64,000 bases of DNA from an uncultured Bacteroidales bacterium (GCA_900317155.1 ONFO01000020.1:1-64000); one strand, 5' to 3'; shown: positions 9,630-18,157, counted from the first letter of the stretch. Made by a program: numbers and translations. The notes: a model not told the origin generated them from the letters alone.

Positions 9630-10310
9630 ATGGAAGAGAAAAAATCACCTAAGGCTAATCTTGAGAACAAGAAACTGATGTTCATTCAGATAGGCATGAT
9701 AATCAGCTTGCTCGTTGCATGGTTGGCTTTCGAGCACAAAAGCTACGACAAACGCGAGATTGACCCCAGCCTGCTCAATCGAGAGGTTGTAATCGATGAA
9801 GAAATGGTGGAAATCACCAAGCAAGAAGAGCAAAAGCCACAGCCCGTGGAAGTGCCTAAGCAGACCACCCAGCTCGAAATCGTGAACGACGATGTTGAGA
9901 CTGAAGACATCGAAATCAACGCTGACGTGCAACAGGACGAAGTCATTGAAGAGTACGTAGCCCCTGAAGTCGTGGAAGAGGAAGTCGTGGAACAGGAGAT
10001 CTTCCAAATCGTGGAAGAGATGCCTTCCTTCCCTGGCGGCGAAGGCAAATTGCTTGAGTATGTTGCCACACACATCAAGTATCCTCAGATTGCCCGTGAA
10101 ACTGGCATCCAAGGCCGTGTGTTCGTCGGCTTCGTTGTCGAGCCTGATGGCTCCATCTCCAATGTGAAGCTGCTCCGTGGCATCGGCGGCGGCTGCGACG
10201 AGGAAGCCATGCGCGTTATCAAGTCCTTGCCGAAATGGAAGCCTGGCAAGCAGCGTGGTAAAGCCGTGCGTGTGTCCTATCAAATCCCTGTGCTCTTCAA
10301 GCTGCAGTAA
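9630..10310 (+). CDS. TonB family protein (energy transducer)
   Basis: 226 residues. One N-terminal membrane anchor (residues ~16-33, MFIQIGMIISLLVAWLAF) precedes an acidic Val/Glu-rich spacer (~50-130) in place of the usual Pro/Lys spacer. The C-terminal TonB domain runs from FPGGEGKLLEYVATHIKYP to the end, with GRVFVGFVVEPDGSISNVKL and LPKWKPGKQRGKAVRV split across it. Such proteins pass ion-motive force from ExbB-ExbD to outer-membrane receptors. Two exbD genes and one exbB lie at 18.2-20.6 kb but not in the same operon. A strong terminator follows. Confidence 0.9.
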   Translation: MEEKKSPKANLENKKLMFIQIGMIISLLVAWLAFEHKSYDKREIDPSLLNREVVIDEEMVEITKQEEQKPQPVEVPKQTTQLEIVNDDVETEDIEINADVQQDEVIEEYVAPEVVEEEVVEQEIFQIVEEMPSFPGGEGKLLEYVATHIKYPQIARETGIQGRVFVGFVVEPDGSISNVKLLRGIGGGCDEEAMRVIKSLPKWKPGKQRGKAVRVSYQIPVLFKLQ

Positions 10311-10331
10311 TCAGTTGAAGACATGAGAAAC

Positions 10332-10367
10332 AAAAAAATCCGATGCTACGGCGTCGGATTTTTTTTA
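10332..10367. terminator. Bidirectional terminator between tonB-family gene and uvrC
   Basis: AAAAAATCCGA and TCGGATTTTTT form a stem around a short GC-rich loop, with an A-tract on one side and a T-tract on the other. It can end both convergent transcripts. Confidence 0.85.
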
Positions 10368-12170
10368 TTGATGGAAATGCTTGTAAACAATCTCCGCCTT
10401 TGCAGAACCCACGATTTCTGTAAGCCGCTCCAAGGAAGCTTCCTTGATGCCTTTCACCGATTTCAGCTCCAAAAGCAGCTTCTCCCCTGTTTTCTTCCCC
10501 ACGCCCTTGATGTCGGCCAACTCGGAATGCATGAAGCCCTTCTCAAACTTCTTGCGGTGGAAGGTGATGGCAAAGCGGTGTACCTCGTCTTGGATATGGG
10601 CCAACAGTCGGAACACCTCCGAATTGGGCTTCAAGCCCACCACTCGTGGCGGGAAACCAAACAACAACTCGTTGGTGCGGTGACGATCGTCCTTAGCCAA
10701 GCCCGCAATGGGAATGTTGATATGCAACTCGTCTTCGATGACTTGTCGCACCACCTCCATTTGTCCCTTGCCGCCATCGGTGATGATGAGGTTGGGTAAA
10801 GGCTTGCCCTCCTCAACAAGGCGTGAATAACGTCTTCGTACCACCTCTTTCATTGAGGCATAGTCATCGGGGCCTTCTACCGTCTTGATGTTAAAATGGC
10901 GATATCCTGCCTTGTTGGGCTTGCCGTTCACAAACTGCACCATACCAGCCACAGCATAGTCACCTTGGAAGTTGGAGTTGTCGAAACACTCGATGACGTT
11001 GGGTGCTTCCTCCAATTGTAAAGCCTCCTTGAGACTATTCAGCACGCGTTTCTGGTGTCTTTCCGGGTCAACCAAGGAGCGTTGTTTCTCCAAGTCAATC
11101 TTATACTGCATGGCGTTGCGGCGCGAGAGGTCGAGGAGTTTGAGCTTGTCGCCACGCTGCGGGATAGTCACCTGCACTTCATCAATGGGATAGTCCAGCT
11201 TCATGGGCACGATGATTTCAGGAGCATGATCGCCAAACTGTTGCCGCAAGTCGGCGACGGCCAAGAGCAAAAGCTCTTCCGACGTTTCTTCAAGACGACG
11301 TTTCATCTCAAAGGAATGGCTCTGCACCACCGCGCCATCCTTTACCTTCATGTAATTGACATAAAACGTCTCGTCATCGTCAATGAAAGAGAACACCTCA
11401 ACATTGTGAATCGACTGGCTGACCACCGTTGAGCGGCTGCGGTATTCTTCCAAAAGGTCGTATTTCTCCTTAACGAGCTGCGCTTCCTCGAACTCCATAC
11501 GTGAGGCATAGTCCATCATTACCGATTTCAACCCTCGAAGCACCCACCCAAGGTTGCCCTTGATGACTTCCCTGATTTCGGCAATCATGGTGTTGTAATC
11601 CTCCTTGGAAATCAGGCCTTCGCAAGGACCATTGCACTTATGGATGTGATAGTCTAAGCAGACCTTGTACTTGCCCTTTTCGACACCCGATTCCGTCAGC
11701 GGTGTGCGGCAAGAACGCACCTTGTAGACTTGACTAAGCAGGTCCAGCAAGATATGCGCTGTGCGTACCGAGGGATAAGGCCCAAAGTATTCCGAGCCAT
11801 CGTTGACCTTTCTTCTCGTGAGGAAAACACGGGGGAAGGGCTCCTTCTTGATGCAGATCCAAGGATAGGTCTTGTCGTCCTTGAGCATGATGTTGTAACG
11901 CGGCTTGTACTGCTTGATCATCGTATTCTCAAGCAGCAGCGCCTCCGACTCCGAATCGACGATGCTGTATTCCAAGTCGGCGATTTTGCTCACGAGGACA
12001 CGCGTCTTGCCGAATTGCTCCTTATTAAAATAGCTACTGACGCGTCGTTTCAGGTTCTTGGCCTTGCCCACGTAAATGAGCGTGCCGTTTTTGTCGAAAT
12101 AGCGGTACACGCCAGGCTTGTTGGGTAGCGCGGCGAGCTTTTGTTTCACTATTTCGGGTAGTTCTGGCAT
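10365..12170 (-). CDS. uvrC: Excinuclease ABC subunit C
   Basis: 601 residues, normal UvrC length. Order: N-terminal GIY-YIG nuclease domain (GVYRYFDKNGTLIYVGKAKN, then LKRRVSSYF), cysteine cluster region (CLDYHIHKCNGPCEG), UVR motif (EFEEAQLVKEKYDLLEEYR), RNase H-like nuclease domain (ECFDNSNFQGDYAVAGMV; ITDGGKGQ), and a C-terminal helix-hairpin-helix (DIKGVGKKTGEKLLLELKSV). UvrC makes both incisions in nucleotide excision repair in the UvrABC pathway. It lies downstream of thiL, with a palindrome in the 80-bp gap. Confidence 0.98.
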   Translation of the reverse strand: MPELPEIVKQKLAALPNKPGVYRYFDKNGTLIYVGKAKNLKRRVSSYFNKEQFGKTRVLVSKIADLEYSIVDSESEALLLENTMIKQYKPRYNIMLKDDKTYPWICIKKEPFPRVFLTRRKVNDGSEYFGPYPSVRTAHILLDLLSQVYKVRSCRTPLTESGVEKGKYKVCLDYHIHKCNGPCEGLISKEDYNTMIAEIREVIKGNLGWVLRGLKSVMMDYASRMEFEEAQLVKEKYDLLEEYRSRSTVVSQSIHNVEVFSFIDDDETFYVNYMKVKDGAVVQSHSFEMKRRLEETSEELLLLAVADLRQQFGDHAPEIIVPMKLDYPIDEVQVTIPQRGDKLKLLDLSRRNAMQYKIDLEKQRSLVDPERHQKRVLNSLKEALQLEEAPNVIECFDNSNFQGDYAVAGMVQFVNGKPNKAGYRHFNIKTVEGPDDYASMKEVVRRRYSRLVEEGKPLPNLIITDGGKGQMEVVRQVIEDELHINIPIAGLAKDDRHRTNELLFGFPPRVVGLKPNSEVFRLLAHIQDEVHRFAITFHRKKFEKGFMHSELADIKGVGKKTGEKLLLELKSVKGIKEASLERLTEIVGSAKAEIVYKHFHQ

Positions 12171-12197
12171 TATTTCTTTTTTTACTATGGCTCATGA

Positions 12198-12242
12198 CTA
12201 TGACTAAGGCTTGCCTTTACGTAGAGGCAGCCATAGTCATAG
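12198..12242. repeat. Palindrome between thiL and uvrC
   Basis: CTATGACTAAGGCTTGCC on one arm pairs with GGCAGCCATAGTCATAG on the other, leaving a loop of ~8 nt and one or two mismatches. It could form a long hairpin in the thiL-uvrC transcript. There is no T-tract, so it does not look like a terminator; it resembles the other palindromic repeats of this genome. Confidence 0.7.
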
Positions 12243-12250
12243 GCCATTGG

Positions 12251-13303
12251 CTATTGTCTTTTCTTCATATGGTCCCAGCCTTGGGCTTTGATGGGGATGA
12301 CATGGTTGTCGGGGGTGATCATCTCGGCCACGCCCTTGTCGTCCGTCATGTAGCCGATGACCGTCACGTCCGCCGACATGGTCTGTATCTTCTCGTAATC
12401 CTTCTGGTCGATGGTGAAGAGCAGTTCGTAATCCTCTCCCCCACTCAGTGCCGCCACTGATGGCACGATTTGGAACTCCTTGGCCATCTTATCCGTGGTC
12501 GGGTCAATTGGGATTTTGTCCTCATAAAGTTGGCAGCCTACGCCCGACTCCTTGCAAAGGTGCAGGATTTCGGAGGCCAGGCCATCGGAAATATCAATCA
12601 TCGAAGTGGGTTTGATGCCCAAGGTCTTGAATTGCTCCACGATGTCCTTGCGGGCTTCGGGCTTCAGTTGGCGTTCGAGCACATACTCCATGCCTTTCAA
12701 TTGGGGCTGCATGTTGGGATTGGAGAGGAACTCCACCTTCTCGCGCTCAAGGATGAGCAGGCCAATGTAGGCACCGCCCAAGTCGCCGCTCACGCAAAGG
12801 AGGTCGTTCTTCTTGGCGCCGCTGCGGTAGACGATGTCCTCGTCTTTGGCCATGCCTATGACGGTGATGGAGATGACGAGACCTGTCTTGCTGCTCGTCG
12901 TGTCGCCACCCACCATGTCAACATTGTAGCGTTCGCAAGCCAAGCGGATACCCGCATAGAGTTCATCCAAAGCCTCGACAGAGAAACGGCTCGACACGCC
13001 TAAGCCCACCACAATCTGCGTGGGGGTTCCGTTCATGGCGTAGATGTCGGAGAAGTTGGATACGGCGGCTTTGTAGCCGAGGTGTTTCAACGGGCAGTAG
13101 GTCATATCGAAATGAATGCCTTCGATGAGCATGTCAACCGAGACGAGGGTGCGGTAGCCTTCGTGGTTGATGACGGCGGCATCGTCGCCAACGCCTTTCA
13201 GCGAGGAGGCATTGCGCAAGGGAAAGTCCTGTGTCAGTTGATCGATGAGGCCGAATTCACCAAGTTCGTCGAGTTCGGTCAAGGGTTTATTTTCTTCTGC
13301 CAT
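12251..13303 (-). CDS. thiL: Thiamine-monophosphate kinase
   Basis: About 350 residues with the AIR-synthase-like fold. ThiL phosphorylates thiamine monophosphate to the coenzyme thiamine diphosphate. Landmarks: GEFGLIDQL at the N-terminus, GVGDDAAVI (nucleotide/metal loop), SVDMLIEGIHFD, YKAAVSNFSDIYAMNG, MVGGDTTSS, and DISDGLASEI. I choose the ATG at 13303 (MAEENKPL); ATGs at 13312 and 13327 are in frame upstream, and a TAnnTTTG box at 13325-13332 makes 13327 unlikely. Divergent from sdaA. Confidence 0.95.
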   Translation of the reverse strand: MAEENKPLTELDELGEFGLIDQLTQDFPLRNASSLKGVGDDAAVINHEGYRTLVSVDMLIEGIHFDMTYCPLKHLGYKAAVSNFSDIYAMNGTPTQIVVGLGVSSRFSVEALDELYAGIRLACERYNVDMVGGDTTSSKTGLVISITVIGMAKDEDIVYRSGAKKNDLLCVSGDLGGAYIGLLILEREKVEFLSNPNMQPQLKGMEYVLERQLKPEARKDIVEQFKTLGIKPTSMIDISDGLASEILHLCKESGVGCQLYEDKIPIDPTTDKMAKEFQIVPSVAALSGGEDYELLFTIDQKDYEKIQTMSADVTVIGYMTDDKGVAEMITPDNHVIPIKAQGWDHMKKRQ

Positions 13304-13324
13304 ATTCTTCATTATTATTGGCTG

Positions 13325-13332
13325 CAAAGGTA
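13325..13332 (-). promoter_or_regulatory. TAnnTTTG promoter box of thiL-uvrC
   Basis: Reading the minus strand, TACCTTTG lies about 20 nt before the thiL ATG chosen at 13303. It is back-to-back with the sdaA box. Confidence 0.55.
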
Positions 13333-13343
13333 AGTTTTTTTCC

Positions 13344-13351
13344 TAACTTTG
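13344..13351 (+). promoter_or_regulatory. TAnnTTTG promoter box abutting the sdaA start codon
   Basis: TAACTTTG ends only 4 nt before the sdaA ATG at 13356. With normal Bacteroidota geometry the transcript would begin at or very near the A of ATG, giving a leaderless or almost leaderless mRNA. Confidence 0.6.
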
Positions 13352-13355
13352 CGCC

Positions 13356-14558
13356 ATGAAAACTATCAAAGACATTTACAAGATCGGTGTAGGCCCTTCA
13401 AGCAGCCACACCATGGGGCCGCAGAAGGCCGCCCATATTTTCAACGACCGTTTTCCTAATGCTTCCTCGTTTGAGGTGACGCTCTACGGCAGCCTCGCCG
13501 CCACGGGCAAAGGCCACATGACCGACAAGGCCATCCTCAATACCTTGCAGGCACCTACAGAAATCGTTTGGAAGCCGGAAATCATTCTCCCCTTCCACCC
13601 TAACGGCATGTTGTTCAAGGCTTTTGATAACCAGAAAAACCTTCTCGGCGATTGGCAGGTGTTCAGCATAGGCGGTGGCGACCTGGCCGAAGAAGGCAAA
13701 TTGGATGAATCGCCAGAGGTCTATCCACTCTCAAAGATGACCGACATCCTCAACTGGTGCGAGCGCACCGGGCGCACCTATTGGGAATATGTGTACGAAT
13801 ACGAGAACCAAAAGGAGATTGAGGACTACATGCTGGAAGTTTGGCAGGTGATGAAGGCCGCAGTCGAACGTGGATTACAGGCCGAGGGTGTCTTGCCAGG
13901 ACCGCTCAACTTAAGCCGCAAAGCCGCCACTTATCACATCAAGGCATCGGGTTACACGCACACTTTGAAAAGCCGTGGCTTGGTATATTCCTATGCCTTG
14001 GCCGTCTCGGAAGAAAACGCTTCGGGTGGTGTCATCGTTACTGCACCGACCTGCGGGTCGTGCGGCGTGATGCCTGCTGTATTATATCATCTCTCAAAGA
14101 GCTACGATTTCACCGACCAACGCATTGTCCGTGCCTTGGTGACGGCAGGTTTGGTGGGCAACATCGTGCGTACCAACGCCTCCATCTCGGGTGCCGAGGT
14201 AGGCTGTCAAGGCGAAGTGGGCGTGGCTTGTGCCATGGCTGCCGCTGCTGCCAACCAACTGTTTGGGGGAAGTCCGGCCCAGATTGAATACGCTGCAGAG
14301 ATGGCGCTTGAGCACCACCTGGGTATGACCTGCGACCCCGTTTGCGGTCTCGTGCAGATTCCTTGTATCGAGCGCAACGCCTACGCTGCTGCCCGTGCCC
14401 TCGACTCCAACATCTACTCCACCTTCTCCGACGGGCACCATCGTGTGTCGTTCGACAAAGTCGTGGAAACGATGAAAGAAACAGGCAAGGACATACCTTC
14501 GCTCTATAAAGAAACCTCACAGGGCGGTTTAGCGAGAGATTACACACAGATGGTATGA
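13356..14558 (+). CDS. sdaA: L-serine ammonia-lyase (iron-sulfur type, single chain)
   Basis: 400 residues with both halves fused: an N-terminal beta domain (GPSSSHTMGPQKAA; GSLAATGKGHMTDKAIL) and a C-terminal alpha domain with the [4Fe-4S] cysteines (TCGSCGVMPAVLYH; MTCDPVCGLVQIPCIERN). It deaminates L-serine to pyruvate and ammonia, a catabolic step in the cytoplasm. The start is fixed by a promoter box only 4 nt upstream. A strong terminator follows the stop codon. No sda regulator is nearby. Confidence 0.96.
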   Translation: MKTIKDIYKIGVGPSSSHTMGPQKAAHIFNDRFPNASSFEVTLYGSLAATGKGHMTDKAILNTLQAPTEIVWKPEIILPFHPNGMLFKAFDNQKNLLGDWQVFSIGGGDLAEEGKLDESPEVYPLSKMTDILNWCERTGRTYWEYVYEYENQKEIEDYMLEVWQVMKAAVERGLQAEGVLPGPLNLSRKAATYHIKASGYTHTLKSRGLVYSYALAVSEENASGGVIVTAPTCGSCGVMPAVLYHLSKSYDFTDQRIVRALVTAGLVGNIVRTNASISGAEVGCQGEVGVACAMAAAAANQLFGGSPAQIEYAAEMALEHHLGMTCDPVCGLVQIPCIERNAYAAARALDSNIYSTFSDGHHRVSFDKVVETMKETGKDIPSLYKETSQGGLARDYTQMV

Positions 14559-14561
14559 AAA

Positions 14562-14591
14562 CAAAAGAGCCACTCGTGAGTGGCTCTTTTG
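14562..14591. terminator. Terminator between sdaA and the CAU tRNA
   Basis: CAAAAGAGCCACTC (14562-14575) pairs perfectly with GAGTGGCTCTTTTG (14578-14591) around a 2-nt loop. The A/T ends make it usable in both directions, so it can also end the minus-strand tRNA transcript. Confidence 0.85.
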
Positions 14592-14665
14592 TGGTCCCAC
14601 TAGGGCTTGAACCTAGGACCTACTGATTATGAGTCAGTTGCTCTAACCAACTGCGCTATGGGACC
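14592..14665 (-). tRNA. tRNA with CAU anticodon (elongator Met or Ile2)
   Basis: The minus strand folds as a full cloverleaf: acceptor GGTCCCA with TGGGACC, D arm AGCGCAGTTGGTTAGAGC, anticodon stem CTGAC/TCAG with loop reading CAT, and a T arm with GGTTCAAGC. CCA is not encoded. It lacks the three G:C pairs that mark the initiator found at 41470, so it is elongator tRNA-Met or the tRNA-Ile whose C34 is changed to lysidine; sequence alone does not settle this here. Confidence 0.93.
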
Positions 14666-14766
14666 GCAAAAAAACAAGGTCAAAGCAAAGATTTCCGCCT
14701 TTTTTCTTGCTTTTTGCGCTGCAAATTTACAATTTTGCATCGAATTAGACTGAAAATTTCTCAAAA

Positions 14767-15414
14767 ATGAGCGCAAAAATCAAGAATATCATCTTCGACC
14801 TCGGCGGTGTCATCCTCGACATCGATGAAACCATTGTGTACAAGGAACTTGAAAAACTGGGTATCAAGACTTCGGAACTTGCTCGTTCAAAGGAGTTTAT
14901 CGACATTATGAGCAAATTCGACACGGGTATCTACACCGCCCCCACCTTTCGCAAAAAAACCAAAGCCCTTCTCGGATTAGGGAAAATGACCGACAAGCGT
15001 TTCGATGCCATTTGGAACGCCATGCTGTTGGACATCCCCCGCGAGCGTGTTGAGGCTATTGAAAAGATAAAGAAACACTACAAGATTTTCTTGATGAGCA
15101 ACACCAATGTCATCCATTACGATTTGTATATAAGGGATTTGCAACTACGCTTTGGCTACAACGAGTTTGATGAGCTGTTTCACAAGTCGTATTTCTCATT
15201 TGCAGAACATTTGGAAAAGCCCGACCCTCGCTTCTTCGAACTGATTCTTGACCATGAAGGTCTGTTGCCTGAAGAGACGCTTTTCATTGACGACACGGAA
15301 AAGAATATCAAAGTGGCCCAGTCGTTGGGAATCAATACGTATCATATCAGTCGTGAGGAATTGGTGAGGAATTTGTTTGAGAATGGGGTTTTGAAGGATG
15401 GGGTGGTTTCGTGA
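14767..15414 (+). CDS. HAD-family hydrolase (YihX-like)
   Basis: 215 residues, HAD subfamily IA. Motif I is FDLGGVILDID at residues 10-20: the nucleophile Asp11 is present but the second acidic position is Gly, as in YihX-type sugar phosphatases (FDLGNVIVDID). Motif II is LMSNTN, the motif III lysine lies in AEHLEKPDPRFF, and motif IV is FIDDTEKNI. The probable role is dephosphorylation of a small phosphorylated metabolite, perhaps a hexose 1-phosphate; the substrate is inference. Its TGA stop directly precedes the first base of a palindromic element. Confidence 0.88.
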   Translation: MSAKIKNIIFDLGGVILDIDETIVYKELEKLGIKTSELARSKEFIDIMSKFDTGIYTAPTFRKKTKALLGLGKMTDKRFDAIWNAMLLDIPRERVEAIEKIKKHYKIFLMSNTNVIHYDLYIRDLQLRFGYNEFDELFHKSYFSFAEHLEKPDPRFFELILDHEGLLPEETLFIDDTEKNIKVAQSLGINTYHISREELVRNLFENGVLKDGVVS

Positions 15415-15538
15415 GATTCCCTGCGGGAATGGCGAAGCCGTTTTAGTACACTGCGGCGGCAGGTATTGTTTACGAATCGTAGAATTTACGAGCCGCCGCA
15501 TGTAAATTAATCGAATAACTCCATTCCCGAAGGGAATC
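15415..15538. repeat. MITE-like palindromic element, copy 1
   Basis: A 124-bp element bounded by inverted ends (GATTCCCTGCGGGAATGG and CCATTCCCGAAGGGAATC), with a second inner inverted pair (TGCGGCGGC and GCCGCCGCA). It is almost identical to copy 2 at 15983-16107 in the same orientation; copy 3 at 43964 keeps the ends but diverges inside. It lies exactly between the stop codons of the HAD gene and the GIY-YIG gene. No transposase is encoded. Confidence 0.9.
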
Positions 15539-15898
15539 TTATTGCTCTTTTATCAAATCATCCATGACCTGTTTCACCTTTTCACTCCATGGAGTTTTGT
15601 CATATATAAACCCTTTTTCGGTCACCAATTCTTTCCATTCTGGATTCTTCTCTTCAATTATTTCTATCTTGGCTTTTCGAGATAATCCTTTTATTCTGTT
15701 TTCTTCATCGATGGCAGATTGATAACTAGTGAATTCTTTGAAGTAGACACAATACTCACAATTATACTTGTCAGTGAAAGAGCCTTTATAATAATGCCTT
15801 TTATGTTCCCTGACCCTACGAACCAAATCGTTTGTGCATCCAGTGTATAGGACGGTATGTGTAACATTGGTCATTATATATGTGTAAGCGAATTTCAT
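15539..15898 (-). CDS. GIY-YIG nuclease domain protein
   Basis: 119 residues. The GIY-YIG core is seen as TYIMTN (residues 6-11, the GIY strand) and VLYTGCTNDLVRRVREHK (16-33, the YIG strand plus the catalytic-Arg helix), followed by CVYFKEF and a Glu in AIDEENRIKGLSR. Single-domain proteins of this YhbQ/UPF0213-like type are predicted endonucleases of unknown role. The gene is clearly more AT-rich than its neighbours and is enclosed by direct copies of a 124-125 bp palindromic element, which suggests arrival or movement as a unit. Its stop codon abuts copy 1. Confidence 0.88.
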   Translation of the reverse strand: MKFAYTYIMTNVTHTVLYTGCTNDLVRRVREHKRHYYKGSFTDKYNCEYCVYFKEFTSYQSAIDEENRIKGLSRKAKIEIIEEKNPEWKELVTEKGFIYDKTPWSEKVKQVMDDLIKEQ

Positions 15899-15982
15899 AG
15901 TTTAAAGATAATATAATGGCAAAAATAGTAAAAATTTAATATCATGGTAATTTTATTGGTTACACAACATGCCGCACTAGGA

Positions 15983-16107
15983 GATTCCCTGCGGGAATGG
16001 CGAAGCCGTTTTTAGTACACTGCGGCGGCAGGTATTGTTTACGAATCGTAGAATTTACGAGCCGCCGCATGTAAATTAATCGAATAACTCCATTCCCGAA
16101 GGGAATC
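15983..16107. repeat. MITE-like palindromic element, copy 2
   Basis: 125 bp, differing from copy 1 by one extra T in the left half. It has the same inverted ends and the same inner TGCGGCGGC/GCCGCCGCA pair. The last base forms part of the dusB stop codon (TAG read on the minus strand at 16109-16107). Confidence 0.9.
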
Positions 16108-17081
16108 TAATAACAGTTTTCAATCTCGTTCAATATCTCCAAAATCTCCTCCACTGAAAGCGTCTCCATCAGCCTCATCTTGAATGGCTTGAAGTTGGGT
16201 AATCCCTTGAAATATGATGCCCAGTGCTTGCGAATCTCTAATAAAGCAATATGCTCGCCTTTCCACTCGATGGAACGCTGCAAATGAATCTTACTGACGC
16301 GTACACGTTCCTTCACATCGGGCAAGGGCAGTTCCTCCCCCGTTTCCAAATAATGTCTTATCTGGCTGAAAATCCATGGATTCCCGTAGGTGGCGCGTCC
16401 TATCATCAGGCCGTCCACACCGTATGTATCCTTGTAATACTTTGCAGAAGGGCCGTCCACCACGTCGCCGTTGCCGATGATGGGAATGTGCATACGCGGG
16501 TTGTTTTTCACCGCTCCGATCAAGGTCCAATCGGCGGGCTCGCTGTATTTGGTGGTGCGCAGGCGGCCGTGGATGGTCAAGGCGGCGATGCCTACGTCTT
16601 GCAGGCGTTCGGCGATGCCGACGATTTCGCGGTGCTCGTTGTCGTAGCCGAGGCGGGTTTTCACTGTGACTGGCGTCTTCACGGCTTCCACCACGGCCTT
16701 GGTGATGGCCACCATCTTGGGAATGTCGTTCATGATGCCCGAGCCAGCGCCTTTCGAAGCCACCTTCTTCACCGGACAGCCGAAGTTGATGTCTATGATG
16801 TCAGGATGGGCGGTCTCGGCATAACGCGCCGCCTCCACCATAGGCTCGACGGCATTGCCGAAGATTTGTATGCCTACTGGCCGTTCAAACTCCTCAAAGT
16901 CCAGTTTCTTGATACTCTTCACCGAGTCGCGGATGAGGCCGTCGGCGGAGATGAACTCGGAATAGACCACGTCGGCGCCAAACAGCTTACAGACATAGCG
17001 GAACGGAGGGTCGGAGACATCCTCCATGGGGGCAAGGAGCAACGGATAATGCTCAAATTCGAGGTGGGCGAGGGGATACAC
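16107..17081 (-). CDS. dusB: tRNA-dihydrouridine synthase (DusB type)
   Basis: 324 residues. A TIM-barrel flavoenzyme that reduces uridines in tRNA. Motifs: LLLAPMEDVSDPPFR (FMN site), DVVYSEFISADGL, IDINFGCPVKKVASKGAGSG split over the catalytic Cys in NFGCP, LTIHGRLRTTKYSEPADW, and IGNGDVVDGPSA, GLMIGRATYGNPWIF. Normal length. The chosen start is a GTG at 17081 reading VYPLAHLEFEHYP; 7-bp repeats lie immediately upstream. The stop codon overlaps the end of a palindromic element. Confidence 0.95.
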   Translation of the reverse strand: MYPLAHLEFEHYPLLLAPMEDVSDPPFRYVCKLFGADVVYSEFISADGLIRDSVKSIKKLDFEEFERPVGIQIFGNAVEPMVEAARYAETAHPDIIDINFGCPVKKVASKGAGSGIMNDIPKMVAITKAVVEAVKTPVTVKTRLGYDNEHREIVGIAERLQDVGIAALTIHGRLRTTKYSEPADWTLIGAVKNNPRMHIPIIGNGDVVDGPSAKYYKDTYGVDGLMIGRATYGNPWIFSQIRHYLETGEELPLPDVKERVRVSKIHLQRSIEWKGEHIALLEIRKHWASYFKGLPNFKPFKMRLMETLSVEEILEILNEIENCY

Positions 17082-17087
17082 GGTTAG

Positions 17088-17145
17088 AAATTTAAAGATT
17101 TAAAATTCAAAATTCAAGATTCAAAGATTCAAAATTCAAAGATTA
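17088..17145. repeat. TTCAAAG/TTTAAAG-type 7-bp repeats upstream of dusB
   Basis: Imperfect tandem 7-8 bp units such as AAAATTC and AAAGATTC. The same family lies at 29254, 34631, 45804, 51461 and in 56264-56383. Confidence 0.75.
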
Positions 17146-17237
17146 GGGAGCGCTTTCGGTGTTTCGCCTTAGGAGCTGGCTCAGGGGCCTTAAACCTCGG
17201 GAATCGAAAGTTTTTCACTGCAAAAGTACAAAAAGTG

Positions 17238-17245
17238 TATCTTTG
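17238..17245 (+). promoter_or_regulatory. TAnnTTTG promoter box of the CPBP gene
   Basis: TATCTTTG 19 nt before the ATG at 17265. It excludes the in-frame upstream codon at 17235 as start. Confidence 0.55.
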
Positions 17246-17264
17246 CGGCAAAATTCATTCAAGA

Positions 17265-18131
17265 ATGAAAGACAATTTATTCACCGAAAGCCTGAGACAT
17301 TCCGTTGGATACAGGATTTTTTTGTATTTGGTCATCCTCCTAATCTGCACTTTAGTTGGCGGCCTTGTCTCCTTTTTGATGGTAATAGGCAACAACGATA
17401 ACCTGCTGAAACTTGGCCAAGGCATCAGTTCTGCGCTCATGTTCATCGTGCCTCCCATCGTGTTTTACCTCATCACCAGAAGAGTGAAACCCATGCAAAA
17501 CCTTGGATTCAGAAGCGTACAGCCCTTTTGGTTGCTCTTCGTTGGTATTTTGCTGATGTTCGTTTCGTTGCCCATCACCAATCAACTGTCGACATGGAAC
17601 GAGAGCATGCGTCTGGGTTTGCCAAAACTTGAAGACTGGCTGCAAAACATGGAAAAGGCAGCGACAGAAGTCACCGAAAGGATGTTGCGTGTGAACACCA
17701 TTGGAGGCTTATTATTCAATCTGCTCATCATCGCCTTGATTCCGGCCATCGGCGAAGAATTGACCTTCCGCGGTGTTGTCCAGCAAGCTTTGGTCAAAGG
17801 ATGCAAGAACGTCCATGTTGGCATCATCCTTTCGGCCGCTATCTTCTCGTTCATCCATTTCCAGTTCTACGGCTTCCTGCCGCGCATGTTTCTCGGGATG
17901 CTCTTAGGTTACATGTTCTATATCACAGGATCGTTGTGGATGAGCATTTTGATGCATTTCGTCAACAACGGTACCGTAGTCCTCATTTATTATTTAAACA
18001 ACAAAGGCATCACCAATGTGGATGCTGAGCATTTCGGATCGGTGGAGAGTGCGGGACTTGTCATTGCAAGTTTGGTAGTGACGGTGATACTCATCGTGTG
18101 GAGCTGGAGAAAAAGCAAGAGCATTCAGTAA
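17265..18131 (+). CDS. CPBP-family intramembrane metalloprotease
   Basis: 288 residues from the ATG at 17265, which the promoter box supports. About seven to eight membrane segments. The three CPBP/Abi motifs are present: GEELTFRGVVQQAL (EExxxR), FSFIHFQFYGFLPRM (second His-bearing helix) and SILMHFVNNGT (third His plus Asn). Members cleave within membranes; some process prenylated or exported proteins, others have unknown substrates. It stands alone, ending at a terminator shared with the exbD operon on the other strand. Confidence 0.88.
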   Translation: MKDNLFTESLRHSVGYRIFLYLVILLICTLVGGLVSFLMVIGNNDNLLKLGQGISSALMFIVPPIVFYLITRRVKPMQNLGFRSVQPFWLLFVGILLMFVSLPITNQLSTWNESMRLGLPKLEDWLQNMEKAATEVTERMLRVNTIGGLLFNLLIIALIPAIGEELTFRGVVQQALVKGCKNVHVGIILSAAIFSFIHFQFYGFLPRMFLGMLLGYMFYITGSLWMSILMHFVNNGTVVLIYYLNNKGITNVDAEHFGSVESAGLVIASLVVTVILIVWSWRKSKSIQ

Positions 18132-18157
18132 ATAACTCTCATTGGCCATAAAACGAA

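Noticed and set aside
12198-12242. TPP riboswitch near thiL
   Set aside because: The palindrome lies downstream of thiL, before uvrC, and has no TPP-aptamer motifs.
14592-14665. A tRNA-adjacent integration site (att) for a mobile element
   Set aside because: No integrase and no duplicated tRNA 3' end were found nearby; the MITE-like elements 0.8 kb away are unrelated to the tRNA sequence.
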